NCBI GenBank assembly: GCA_902574705.1
Contig: CACGOM010000008.1
Location: 1-55,440 of the forward strand
DNA: 55,440 nucleotides
Origin: an uncultured Pelagibacteraceae bacterium
GTDB lineage: Bacteria; Pseudomonadota; Alphaproteobacteria; Pelagibacterales; Pelagibacteraceae
Direction: 5' to 3'
Positions 27,840 through 35,292 of this stretch are shown here, piece after piece. Position numbers and translations under genes: made by a program. The notes below the pieces were generated by a model, which ran no database searches, was not told where the DNA came from, and saw only the letters and a list, made by a program, of their open reading frames with translations. Positions within the stretch are counted from its first letter, which is position 1; each line of letters starts with the position of its first letter.

Positions 27840-27906
27840 ACTTCGTTGAAAACTTCGTTGAGAGATCTCCTTATTTTGTCCAAGGTTTGCCTTTGGACTT
27901 CGTTGA
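27840..27906. repeat. Three ACTTCGTTGA repeats around a short hairpin
   Basis: ACTTCGTTGA occurs at 27840-27849, 27852-27861 and 27897-27906. Between the second and third copies lie the palindrome GAGATCTC (27862-27869) and a hairpin, GTCCAAGG (27878-27885) with CCTTTGGAC (27890-27898), with one bulged base. The cluster is in the leader region of the strongly ribosome-bound gene at 27949. No role is known; a regulatory leader or a recombination scar are both possible. Confidence 0.5.
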
Positions 27907-27936
27907 AAAATTATAGGTGTTCGACTAAACTTAATT

Positions 27937-27943
27937 AAGGAGG
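27937..27943 (+). promoter_or_regulatory. Strong Shine-Dalgarno AAGGAGG
   Basis: AAGGAGG sits 5 nt before the ATG at 27949. Most genes in this window lack a recognisable site; the same sequence at the same spacing precedes atpE, which is made in many copies per complex. High translation of the small His-rich protein is therefore expected. Confidence 0.75.
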
Positions 27944-27948
27944 TTTAT

Positions 27949-28203
27949 ATGGATAAATATTCTAAATTTGTTTTATCAGTTATAGCGGTTTGTTTAATTG
28001 GAATAAATGTTCATTTATTCAAAAATAGTTTTATTAGTATTGCAAACGCAATTGAAAGTCATACTCATTATTTAAGCGATGTACCTCATTCACATTTTGC
28101 AGAACATTTACCTATCAATTTGGATGGTGATCAAAAAAAACTTGGTGAAATAATTAAAATTTTAATGAAAAATAATCATAATCACTTTTGGCAGAATGAT
28201 TGA
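27949..28203 (+). CDS. Small His-rich membrane-anchored protein, unknown
   Basis: An 84-residue protein with one N-terminal hydrophobic segment (about 7-24, likely an uncleaved anchor) and a hydrophilic tail rich in histidine: eight in total, including SHTHYLSDVPHSHFAEH (37-53) and NHNHF (76-80). The clusters could bind divalent metal; this is inference from composition only. It has the strong AAGGAGG site 5 nt upstream. The end overlaps the next gene by 8 nt (28196-28203), so translation is likely coupled. I do not recognise a named family. Confidence 0.68.
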   Translation: MDKYSKFVLSVIAVCLIGINVHLFKNSFISIANAIESHTHYLSDVPHSHFAEHLPINLDGDQKKLGEIIKILMKNNHNHFWQND

Positions 28204-28369
28204 TCAATTTTTTTGGTGGTGTGTTGGTGTATTGCAGTATATCGGTACTGTTACGGGTATGGGATACAATTTGGCAAATATTGTTATCTTCGTAATATTG
28301 CAACCAGCATTAATTCTCTTATTTTTTATTCTTTGGAGAATAGAAAAGAAAAAAAATAGAAATAAATAA
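28196..28369 (+). CDS. 57-residue membrane protein, unknown
   Basis: The frame starts with ATG at 28196, overlapping the end of the His-rich gene by 8 nt. It reads MIDQFFWWCVGVLQYIGTVT, then GYNLANIVIFVILQPALILLFFIL, and ends in a basic tail WRIEKKKNRNK. One clear membrane helix lies at about 28-47, and a second weaker aromatic segment at the start. The pattern of a Tyr/Asn entry followed by NIVIFVILQPALILL recalls short uncharacterised proteins common in marine bacteria, but no family name can be given with confidence. Confidence 0.55.
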   Translation: MIDQFFWWCVGVLQYIGTVTGMGYNLANIVIFVILQPALILLFFILWRIEKKKNRNK

Positions 28370-28387
28370 ATGGATGATATTTAAATA

Positions 28388-28600
28388 ATGGAAACAATTC
28401 TTATTTATATTTTTTGGTTTGTATGTCTTCTCATTTTTTATGGTATTTTCTTTTATGTTATTAAACCAGGTATTTATATTGGTCTAGAATATATGTACCG
28501 AAAAGTTTTTAAAGTATCTCCCAATAAACCTGTTTCTAGATGGATTCTCTATGCAATTTTAATGTCAATAATTTTTTTGATTGCCTGGATATTTGCATAA
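28388..28600 (+). CDS. 70-residue two-span membrane protein, unknown
   Basis: The protein reads METILIYIFWFVCLLIFYGIFFYVIKPG, then a basic loop (YMYRKVFKVSPNKPVSRW, about 36-53), then a second hydrophobic helix up to the C-terminus. No motif is recognised. No Shine-Dalgarno is seen; the gene starts 18 nt after the previous stop and probably shares its message. Its stop codon is 9 nt before element R4, again putting an R element at the 3' end of a module. Being short and hydrophobic it could be a chance frame, but length and position argue for a gene. Confidence 0.52.
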   Translation: METILIYIFWFVCLLIFYGIFFYVIKPGIYIGLEYMYRKVFKVSPNKPVSRWILYAILMSIIFLIAWIFA

Positions 28601-28609
28601 AACTATTTA

Positions 28610-28634
28610 GGGGGCGTTCTGTTGCCAGGTGCCT
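28610..28634 (+). repeat. Element R4, island repeat at the right border
   Basis: The core GGGGCGTTCTGTTGCC is at 28611-28626, with AGGTGCC shared with R2 up to 28633. GGGGC pairs with GCCTC (one G-U pair), and CTG with CAG around TTGC. The left side TTTAG-GGGG resembles the left side of R1 rather than R2/R3. It lies between the last island gene and the end of rnhA on the opposite strand. Confidence 0.75.
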
Positions 28635-28637
28635 CAC

Positions 28638-29060
28638 TTACAAGTTTGCAGCTCCTCTAGCAATTAAATCAACTTCGTTGTTTAACTTATCAGTTGAATG
28701 CGCTTTTACCCAACTCCATTTAATATCAAATTCATTTGAAAGCAAATCTAACTCCACCCAAAGATCTTTATTTTTAACTTTTTGTTTACTAGCAGTTTTC
28801 CATCCATTTTTTTTCCAACTGTGAATCCATTCTGTTATTCCTGATTTTACATACTTAGAGTCTGTAAAAATTTGAACCTTGCTGCCTTTAGGAATTTTTT
28901 TTAGAGCTTTAATAGGTGCCAATAATTCCATTTGATTATTTGTTGTATCTTTTTTGCTTCCTTTTATTTCAATCTTTTTTCCATCATTTATTATTATTGC
29001 TGCCCAACCTCCTTTACCTGGATTTCCTATACATGAACCGTCTGTATAAATTTTTATCAT
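28638..29060 (-). CDS. rnhA: Ribonuclease HI
   Basis: RNase HI cuts RNA in RNA-DNA hybrids. The 140-residue protein shows the DEDD active site: IYTDGSCIGNPG (Asp near 6, with the conserved glycine loop), the Glu in NNQMELLAPIKAL (near 45), the Asp in VQIFTDSKYVKSGI (near 67) and the terminal Asp near VDLIARGAA (about 131). It shares a base with the thrB stop (TAATG). It is the last gene of the long minus-strand train and borders the island at element R4. Confidence 0.95.
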   Translation of the reverse strand: MIKIYTDGSCIGNPGKGGWAAIIINDGKKIEIKGSKKDTTNNQMELLAPIKALKKIPKGSKVQIFTDSKYVKSGITEWIHSWKKNGWKTASKQKVKNKDLWVELDLLSNEFDIKWSWVKAHSTDKLNNEVDLIARGAANL

Positions 29061-30028
29061 TATTTCAGATAATCCTTAAAATTGTTTATGTTCTGATGAT
29101 ACTTTAATTTTTGAATATACTCTCTTGGATCTTTAATTTTTATATAAGCATCTTTTGGAGTATTTAAATAATCATATGCTCTTGTTAATAAATATCTCAG
29201 CGCCGAACCCCTACAAAGTATATTAAAATGTTTTTTCTCGTTATTATTTAGCTTCCGAATACTTTCATACCCTTTAATCAAATTTGTAGATTTACTTTTA
29301 TTTAAAAAATATTTTCTTCCTTTTTTAGTAAAACATAAAGCATTAATACAAATCGCAAGTTCATAAGCTAAAAAATCGTTTGCAGAAAAATAGAAATCTA
29401 TAAATCCATAATATTTTCTTTTATAGAAAAAAATATTATCAATAAATAAATCACAGTGAATTATTCCAGAATTTAGATTTTTAGGCCAAGTTTTTCTTAA
29501 AAATTTATATTCATTTCTCATATCAGATAAAATATTTTTTTGAACTTTGTCTATTCTTTTATTGATACTAAAGAGAAGTTTATTTAATTTAGGTACTGCC
29601 AAAGCATTTTTTCTATAAAGTTTAAGTTTTTTTGATGCATTATGTAATTTAGCTATATTTTTTCCAACAATGTAGCAATCTTTAGGTGATAAATTTTTTT
29701 TATCTTTTCCATTTAGAAAGCTAACGATGCAAGCATTTTTATTTTTTAGTTTTATAAGATGTTTTCCATTAATTGATTTTACTGGCTCCGGGCATTTAAT
29801 TTTCAACTTTGACAATCCATACATTAACTTCATAAAAAAAGGCAAATCTTTTGAGTCCACTCGCTTTTCAAAAATTGTTAAAATATATTTTTTTTTTTTA
29901 GTTTTTATAAGATAATTTGTATTCTCAATTCCCTTTTTAATTCCTGAAAAACTTAAAATTTTACCAATGTTAAAATTATTTTCTATTATACTTATTTCAG
30001 TTTGAGTTACTTTTGTATAAACAGCCAT
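29060..30028 (-). CDS. thrB: Homoserine kinase (choline-kinase-like fold)
   Basis: The kinase phosphorylates homoserine for ThrC. The 322-residue protein is of the APH/choline-kinase type used by many alphaproteobacteria: MAVYTKVTQTEISIIENNFNIG opening, a lysine in KYILTIFEKR, the catalytic loop SGIIHCDLFIDNIFF (about 188-202) and the metal-binding GFIDFYFSAND (about 209-219). It starts on the ispH stop (TAATG). Its partner thrC is encoded 4 kb away across the accessory island in the opposite direction. Confidence 0.93.
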   Translation of the reverse strand: MAVYTKVTQTEISIIENNFNIGKILSFSGIKKGIENTNYLIKTKKKKYILTIFEKRVDSKDLPFFMKLMYGLSKLKIKCPEPVKSINGKHLIKLKNKNACIVSFLNGKDKKNLSPKDCYIVGKNIAKLHNASKKLKLYRKNALAVPKLNKLLFSINKRIDKVQKNILSDMRNEYKFLRKTWPKNLNSGIIHCDLFIDNIFFYKRKYYGFIDFYFSANDFLAYELAICINALCFTKKGRKYFLNKSKSTNLIKGYESIRKLNNNEKKHFNILCRGSALRYLLTRAYDYLNTPKDAYIKIKDPREYIQKLKYHQNINNFKDYLK

Positions 30029-30969
30029 TAATTTAATTTTTTTGGAATTTTAAAAGTTATGTCTTCCTTTATAATTTCTACTTCTTCAATTTCTACTTCA
30101 TATTTTTCTCGAAGACTATTTATAAAATTATTTACTAAAATTTCAGGCGCAGACGCCCCTGATGAGACTCCAATAGTGTGACATTTATCAATTTCATCAA
30201 ATGGAATTGTACTTTCAGAATGTATTAAAGTTGATTTCTCACAACCAGAATTCTTTGCTACTTCGACTAATCTTACAGAATTCGACGAATTTCTACTTCC
30301 TATAACAAAAAACATCTCACATAATTTAGCAATATTTTTTACTGCGCTTTGTCTATTTGTTGTTGCATAACAAATATCGTCTTTTTTTGGTTCTTTAATT
30401 TCAGGAAATTTATTTTTTAACTTTTTAATAATATCTTTTGTGTCATCAACAGATAAAGTTGTTTGTGTCACATAAGCGATATTTTCTTCTTGATTATCGT
30501 ATTTGTCCACATCCTCAATAGACTCAATAAGATCAATAGAGCCTTCTGGCAATTGCCCTATTGTTCCAATAACCTCTGGATGATTTTTATGACCAATTAA
30601 CAAAATATGATTACCTGCTTTATGTAAGTTTTCCGCTTCACGATGAACCTTTGATACCAAAGGGCATGTTGCATCTACATAAGTCATATTTAAACCTTGA
30701 GCTTCAGCAGGTACCGATTTTGGTACACCGTGAGCTGAAAAAACCACTGGTCTAGACTTGTCTTTTATCTCACTTAATTCTTCCACAAAAATAGCTCCAA
30801 TTTTTTTTAAACTTTCAACTACATGTTTGTTATGAACTATTTCATGTCTCACATAAACTGGTGCTCCAAACTTATCTATACTTTTTTTTACAATTTCAAT
30901 TGCTCTATCTACTCCAGCACAAAAACCTCTTGGGGCAGCTAGTAGTATTTTTATTTTATGCTTATTCAT
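30028..30969 (-). CDS. ispH: 4-hydroxy-3-methylbut-2-enyl diphosphate reductase
   Basis: IspH is the [4Fe-4S] enzyme that gives IPP and DMAPP in the MEP pathway. The N-terminal LLAAPRGFCAGVDRAIEIV carries the first cluster cysteine, YVDATCPLVSKVHREA the second, and DDICYATTNRQSAV the third; the HGVP and SSNSVRL motifs are also present. I choose ATG at 30969 (MNKHKIKI) rather than the TTG three codons earlier, since it overlaps the blh stop as ATGAATAA. Its place directly behind the carotenoid genes links precursor supply with retinal synthesis. Confidence 0.95.
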   Translation of the reverse strand: MNKHKIKILLAAPRGFCAGVDRAIEIVKKSIDKFGAPVYVRHEIVHNKHVVESLKKIGAIFVEELSEIKDKSRPVVFSAHGVPKSVPAEAQGLNMTYVDATCPLVSKVHREAENLHKAGNHILLIGHKNHPEVIGTIGQLPEGSIDLIESIEDVDKYDNQEENIAYVTQTTLSVDDTKDIIKKLKNKFPEIKEPKKDDICYATTNRQSAVKNIAKLCEMFFVIGSRNSSNSVRLVEVAKNSGCEKSTLIHSESTIPFDEIDKCHTIGVSSGASAPEILVNNFINSLREKYEVEIEEVEIIKEDITFKIPKKLN

Positions 30970-31855
30970 TTTTCTCAATTAAATATTCAAGCAATATATG
31001 TGGAAATGTCAGGGACGCCAAACCAATAAATATCACTTTTGATATAGCACTATCTATAAAGAAATAATTTTTTAAAAATAATAAAGATATTATGAATAAA
31101 ATAGCAGTTAAAATTGTTAATGGCATTGCTTTTATTATAAATTCTTTAAATCCCTTAACAAAATTATTTCTATTAAGTTCATTTGACAACTTAAATGAAT
31201 GTCTAATTGAATGTAGAAAGCAAAAATAAAACGAAAATGCTAGAATTGGGTTAAAAAAATAGTTTAACAGTAAGATAGATATAAAATCCATCATAAGAAG
31301 TGATTTGATATCAATTTTTCTGTTAGATGAAATAAAAATATTTGCAATAAAACTAATCATTACTAAAAAATATAAAAACTCATCATAGATTAATAAGCTT
31401 TGTGAAATATTAAAGTTCAAATTGTTAAAAATTTCCAAAGTTTCGGCTTTATGGAACAGCAATGGAGCTGTAATTACAATAGAACCTTTAAAAAAGTAAA
31501 TTAGTTCTTGATTTGGTTTTTCATTAATAAACTCAGAGTCTTCTTTTCCAAAATGAAAAGATGCAACAATCAAGAAAGTGAACAGTAAAACTTTAGGAAA
31601 AATTAGCCATAAAAGAATTACACTAAACCCAACTAATATATATAAAATATAAAATGCTATAATTGACTTATAATTAAGTATTTTTATCAATTTTTGTCCC
31701 TTGATATGGTCTAGTGCCCCATGTGATATTCCTAAGCTTAATATCAAGAATAAAGATAAAATAAGAAAGTTGTTATTCCTAAAATATTCAAAAGCAGATA
31801 AAAATATACATGAATTAAAAAAAATAAGTGAATGATAAAGATTAATTTTATTCAT
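30962..31855 (-). CDS. blh: Beta-carotene 15,15'-dioxygenase, Brp/Blh family
   Basis: Blh cleaves beta-carotene into two retinal molecules, the chromophore of proteorhodopsin. The 297-residue polytopic protein shows the conserved histidines of the family in LSLGISHGALDHIKG (about 40-54), VASFHFGKEDSEF (about 97-109), FLHSIRHSFKLS (about 214-225) and the late LTFPHILLEY (about 282-291), which would bind iron. It is placed right after crtY (5-nt gap) and overlaps ispH. No rhodopsin gene lies in this window, so the user of retinal must be encoded elsewhere. Confidence 0.9.
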   Translation of the reverse strand: MNKINLYHSLIFFNSCIFLSAFEYFRNNNFLILSLFLILSLGISHGALDHIKGQKLIKILNYKSIIAFYILYILVGFSVILLWLIFPKVLLFTFLIVASFHFGKEDSEFINEKPNQELIYFFKGSIVITAPLLFHKAETLEIFNNLNFNISQSLLIYDEFLYFLVMISFIANIFISSNRKIDIKSLLMMDFISILLLNYFFNPILAFSFYFCFLHSIRHSFKLSNELNRNNFVKGFKEFIIKAMPLTILTAILFIISLLFLKNYFFIDSAISKVIFIGLASLTFPHILLEYLIEKNE

Positions 31856-31860
31856 AAAAA

Positions 31861-32925
31861 TTAAAATATATTTTTAATAAAGATCCATTTTGGCATTTTA
31901 AAAATAATTCTTAAGTCCTCAAAAATATTACTTTTGTTAGATAGAAATTTTATAACTGTTTTAGAAGGTGCTTTAAACATATTTAAGAATATTTGTGGCA
32001 TTTTATCTGGATGGTTTTTCAAAACATTTAAAAATACATTATCAAGAAATTCGTATTTTCTTCTAATATGATATGGTTTTGAACTTTGAATTATCTCTAA
32101 ATTATTAACTATATATTTACTGTGATCTTGTATATTAAGAAAAGTATACCCAGTACTTAAACGTGTCATACCTCCCGCAGATCCAATATTAATTTTATTT
32201 TTTTCGTTTTTACTTATTTGATAGAATAAGGGAATTGCACCATTTTCTTGATAAATAATTCTGTAATTTTTTATTTTAAGAGTTTCCTTAATATATTTTT
32301 CTAATTGAATATCGTAATCTCTTAATGTTTTATCATTCATTTTAGATAGCCAAGTGGTCTCAATCAAAGCCTTATTTTTTGAAAAAGGCAAAGTATAAAA
32401 AAAGTGAACGTTATCTCTTTGATCACAATCAAAGTCCATTAAATTAAAAATTTTGTCATCAAAAATATTGTCAGGGGTTTCAATTTCTATACCTTTGAAG
32501 TGCTGCCAAAGTTTACCTTCGTAATTTTCTTTTACAGGGATACTATTAAATACAATTGAATTTTCTAAATTTAATTGATCTATACTTTTAAAAAACTCAA
32601 TATTCTTATTTTGTTTTAATTGATTTAAAATTTTTCTATAAAATAAACCACTATCTATTGTTTGGTATGGATATTCTTTGTTTAAAACTTCATAAGATCC
32701 AGATTTAGAATTTATAGAAAAATTATGCCAACTTTTAATTATACAATCATCAAAATTATGATCATTAACTTTCCAAAAAGACCATGTTTTATCTCTTTTG
32801 TATTCGTCTCTTTTTTCGATAATTGCTAATGATTTATTTTCAATTTTTTTATTAATATCTAATTCATAGGCCAAAGATAAGCCAGCACAACCACCACCTA
32901 AAATTACGTAATCAAATTCTTTCAT
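31861..32925 (-). CDS. crtY: Lycopene beta-cyclase
   Basis: CrtY closes both ends of lycopene to give beta-carotene. The 354-residue flavoprotein shows an N-terminal Rossmann motif DYVILGGGCAGLSLAYEL (about 4-21), the RDKTWSFW motif (about 44-51), an ALIETTWLS segment typical of the family (about 186-194) and GSAGGMTRLSTGYTF (about 247-261). It overlaps crtB by 14 nt and lies just before blh, in the order expected for retinal synthesis. Confidence 0.93.
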   Translation of the reverse strand: MKEFDYVILGGGCAGLSLAYELDINKKIENKSLAIIEKRDEYKRDKTWSFWKVNDHNFDDCIIKSWHNFSINSKSGSYEVLNKEYPYQTIDSGLFYRKILNQLKQNKNIEFFKSIDQLNLENSIVFNSIPVKENYEGKLWQHFKGIEIETPDNIFDDKIFNLMDFDCDQRDNVHFFYTLPFSKNKALIETTWLSKMNDKTLRDYDIQLEKYIKETLKIKNYRIIYQENGAIPLFYQISKNEKNKINIGSAGGMTRLSTGYTFLNIQDHSKYIVNNLEIIQSSKPYHIRRKYEFLDNVFLNVLKNHPDKMPQIFLNMFKAPSKTVIKFLSNKSNIFEDLRIIFKMPKWIFIKNIF

Positions 32926-33805
32926 CTAGATTTATATCCTCACTTATAATTTCATGTTCCTTAATTCTTTGATGGGACTCCATATCTTTTAAATAAAGTA
33001 ATATTAAATCAAAAAAAGATAAAAATGTTTGATACATTTTTCCGAAATTATTTACATAAATTTTCCCTGATTTTTCATATGTTTTCATATTTTTTTTTTT
33101 CATAATTTTTCTACCAATCTGTCTGTAGACCCTTCTAGCTACAAGAATTGCAAATTTGTATCTAAAAGGAATATTTTTAATAGAACTAAACGAGCTATCA
33201 TAAAACATGTCAGCAAGTTTTAAGGTTGCATTAATATTTTCGAAATCTGGCTTGATATATTGTCTGTTCATTTTTTTATCTTCAATTACATCTCGTGCTA
33301 TATTTGTAAGTTGCATTGCGATACCTAGGTCAATGGCTCCCTTTAAAGATCTTGTATCATTTACATTTAGTATTTTAGCCATCATTAAACCAACAGTTCC
33401 AGCTACTCTATATGAATAGACGAGCAAATCTTTAACTGATCTTAAATAAACTTTTGATTTTAAATCTGAACCAATTCCCTCTATAAGATCGTCCAAAATA
33501 ATTTTTTTTATACTATTTTTATCTGCAACAACAATCATTTCATTTACAATTAAATTATATTCATTTTGATTTGATAATTTTTTATCGAAATTGGGTTGTT
33601 GATAACTCCTTTCAAAATAATTTCTAATTTTGTTAAATCTTTCTGTTCTTAATTCTAAACTTATATGTTCATCAACTAGATCATCTAATACTCTGCAAAA
33701 TGCATATAATTTTGAACAATCGCTATAAATATTTTTAGGTAAAAAAAAACCAGCCCAATTAAAAGATTTCGCAAAAAGTGCTAAATAGTTTTTATTTTTC
33801 ATCAA
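32912..33805 (-). CDS. crtB: Phytoene synthase
   Basis: CrtB joins two geranylgeranyl diphosphates into phytoene. The 297 residues carry the two Asp-rich prenyl-diphosphate motifs, FCRVLDDLVDEH (about 31-42) and LTNIARDVIEDKKMNRQYIK (about 157-176), characteristic of squalene/phytoene synthases. The start overlaps the crtI stop by 4 nt (ATGA), and the end overlaps crtY by 14 nt. The GGPP synthase (crtE) that feeds it is not in the window. Confidence 0.94.
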   Translation of the reverse strand: MMKNKNYLALFAKSFNWAGFFLPKNIYSDCSKLYAFCRVLDDLVDEHISLELRTERFNKIRNYFERSYQQPNFDKKLSNQNEYNLIVNEMIVVADKNSIKKIILDDLIEGIGSDLKSKVYLRSVKDLLVYSYRVAGTVGLMMAKILNVNDTRSLKGAIDLGIAMQLTNIARDVIEDKKMNRQYIKPDFENINATLKLADMFYDSSFSSIKNIPFRYKFAILVARRVYRQIGRKIMKKKNMKTYEKSGKIYVNNFGKMYQTFLSFFDLILLYLKDMESHQRIKEHEIISEDINLDERI

Positions 33806-35262
33806 ATTATTTTGTCCAAAACTTTAGCTGACGAGAGAACACCAGGAACTCCTGCACCGGGATGCGTCCCGGCACCAACAAAATATAGTCCATCATAAAT
33901 TTCTGATTTGTTATGAAATCTAAAATAAGCAGACTGAGAAAATTTTGGCTGAATTGAAAATCCTGAACCAAATTTTGTATTTAGATCATTTTCAAAATAA
34001 TTTGGGGTTAAATAAAAATCTTCTACAATATTCTCTCTAAGATTTGGCATTAAGTCATTTTGCATTTTATCAATAACTAAATTTCTCATTTTTTCCCCTT
34101 CAATCTTCCAATCGATGTTAGATTGATTATTAGGAACAGGAACGAGAACATAAAAACAATCGTGACCATCGGGAGCCATTGATTTATCGGTTGCTGATGG
34201 TCTATGTAAATAATAACTTATATCATTATTTAATTTTTTATTATTAAAGATATCTTCTAAATGCTCTTTGTACTTATTTCCAAACTTAATTGTATGGTGC
34301 TCAATTTCATTATAAATTTTTTTTGTTCCAAAATAATAGACAAATAATCCCATCGAGTATTCCATTCTATTTTTTTTCCAATTAAATAAAAAAGAATTAT
34401 TCTGACTTCCATCTAATAATTTTTCATAAACAGCTGGAGGGTCAGCATTACAAACAATATAATTTGAATTTATAATTTCATTATTATCTAATTCTACACC
34501 AGTAATTTTTTTATTATTTAAAACTATTTTTTTTACTTCGTGCCCTTTGATAATTTCTACTCCAACCTCTTTCATTAATTTTTCTAGTCCATTTATAATA
34601 TTCCCCGTTCCACCCATTGAATAATGAATTCCCCATTTTTTTTCCAAATATAAAATTAATCCATAAATTGATGTAGTTGTGAACGGATTGCCCCCAACTA
34701 ATAGAGGATGCATACTTAAAATTCTCCTTAATTTTTCATTTTTAACAAAAGAAGAAACCAAAGAGTATACTGATTTGTAACTTTTTAATTTTAATAAAGC
34801 TGGTAGTTGTTGGATCATTACTAATGGTTTATCAAATGGTACATCAGATAGCTCAGTAAAACCTTTATCAAAAATTTTTTTAGTAAAACTGACTAATTTT
34901 TTATATCCTTCAACATCTTTTTGATCAATATTCTCAATTTGATTTTTCATTTCATTTTCGTTGCCAGAATAGTTAAATTTAGATTTATCCTCGAATACAA
35001 ACTGGTACCAAGTGTCAAGTGGTTTTAAGTTAATATAATTTTTTGGATCTTTTTGAAATAATTCGAATAATTCATTAATAAGATATGGAGCTGTTATTAC
35101 CGTCGGTCCTCCATCAAAGATAAAACCATTTTTTTTAAATACCCTTGCTCTACCACCGAGATCATGATGTTTTTCAACTAATGTAACATTATGTCCTTTT
35201 GCTTTTAGACGGAGTGCAGCTGCAATACCTCCAAAACCAGAACCTATAATTATTGAATTCAT
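33802..35262 (-). CDS. crtI: Phytoene desaturase (to lycopene)
   Basis: CrtI introduces four double bonds to make lycopene, using FAD. The 486 residues have the N-terminal dinucleotide motif MNSIIIGSGFGGIAAALRLKA (about 1-21), VEKHHDLGGRAR (about 29-40), and the C-terminal LYFVGAGTHPGAGVPGVLSSAK (about 454-475), the carotenoid-dehydrogenase signature. It is the first of crtI-crtB-crtY-blh and starts 32 nt after atpF. That gap is filled by a 20-bp dyad with a -10-like core, so crtI may have its own promoter as well as read-through from the ATP synthase genes. Confidence 0.95.
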   Translation of the reverse strand: MNSIIIGSGFGGIAAALRLKAKGHNVTLVEKHHDLGGRARVFKKNGFIFDGGPTVITAPYLINELFELFQKDPKNYINLKPLDTWYQFVFEDKSKFNYSGNENEMKNQIENIDQKDVEGYKKLVSFTKKIFDKGFTELSDVPFDKPLVMIQQLPALLKLKSYKSVYSLVSSFVKNEKLRRILSMHPLLVGGNPFTTTSIYGLILYLEKKWGIHYSMGGTGNIINGLEKLMKEVGVEIIKGHEVKKIVLNNKKITGVELDNNEIINSNYIVCNADPPAVYEKLLDGSQNNSFLFNWKKNRMEYSMGLFVYYFGTKKIYNEIEHHTIKFGNKYKEHLEDIFNNKKLNNDISYYLHRPSATDKSMAPDGHDCFYVLVPVPNNQSNIDWKIEGEKMRNLVIDKMQNDLMPNLRENIVEDFYLTPNYFENDLNTKFGSGFSIQPKFSQSAYFRFHNKSEIYDGLYFVGAGTHPGAGVPGVLSSAKVLDKII

Positions 35263-35272
35263 AAAATGTAAA

Positions 35273-35292
35273 TTTAACCTATATAGGCTAAA
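35273..35292. promoter_or_regulatory. 20-bp dyad in the atpF-crtI gap
   Basis: TTTAACCTATATAGGCTAAA is symmetric except for one base pair. It fills most of the 32-nt gap before crtI, with TATATA at its centre. It may be an operator overlapping a -10 box, giving a leader of about ten bases for crtI. As RNA it could instead form a 7-8 bp hairpin that attenuates or processes the message from the ATP synthase genes. Confidence 0.5.

Noticed and set aside
25921-28634. R elements as a CRISPR array
   Set aside because: Only four copies, spaced 0.5-1.3 kb apart with genes between them, and no cas genes.
26448-28634. R elements as SRP (4.5S) RNA genes or fragments
   Set aside because: The G-run plus TCTGTTG start recalls the 5' end of 4.5S RNA, but the conserved GGAAG/AGCA core region is nowhere near any copy, so the likeness is too weak.
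26440-28634. R elements as classical integron attC sites
   Set aside because: The R'' and R' core boxes (RYYYAAC, GTTRRRY) are not formed and no integrase gene is present; only the layout of genes with a 3' element is similar.
28540-28824. Plus-strand frame running through R4 into rnhA
   Set aside because: It crosses the repeat and reads antisense through rnhA; composition is that of a shadow frame.
30970-30978. TTG start for ispH at 30978
   Set aside because: The ATG at 30969 gives the usual N-terminus and an overlap with the blh stop like other joints in this train.
30962-35262. Proteorhodopsin within the carotenoid cluster
   Set aside because: None of the membrane proteins here shows the seven-helix layout with a retinal-binding lysine; the fifth gene is Blh, recognised by its histidine pattern.
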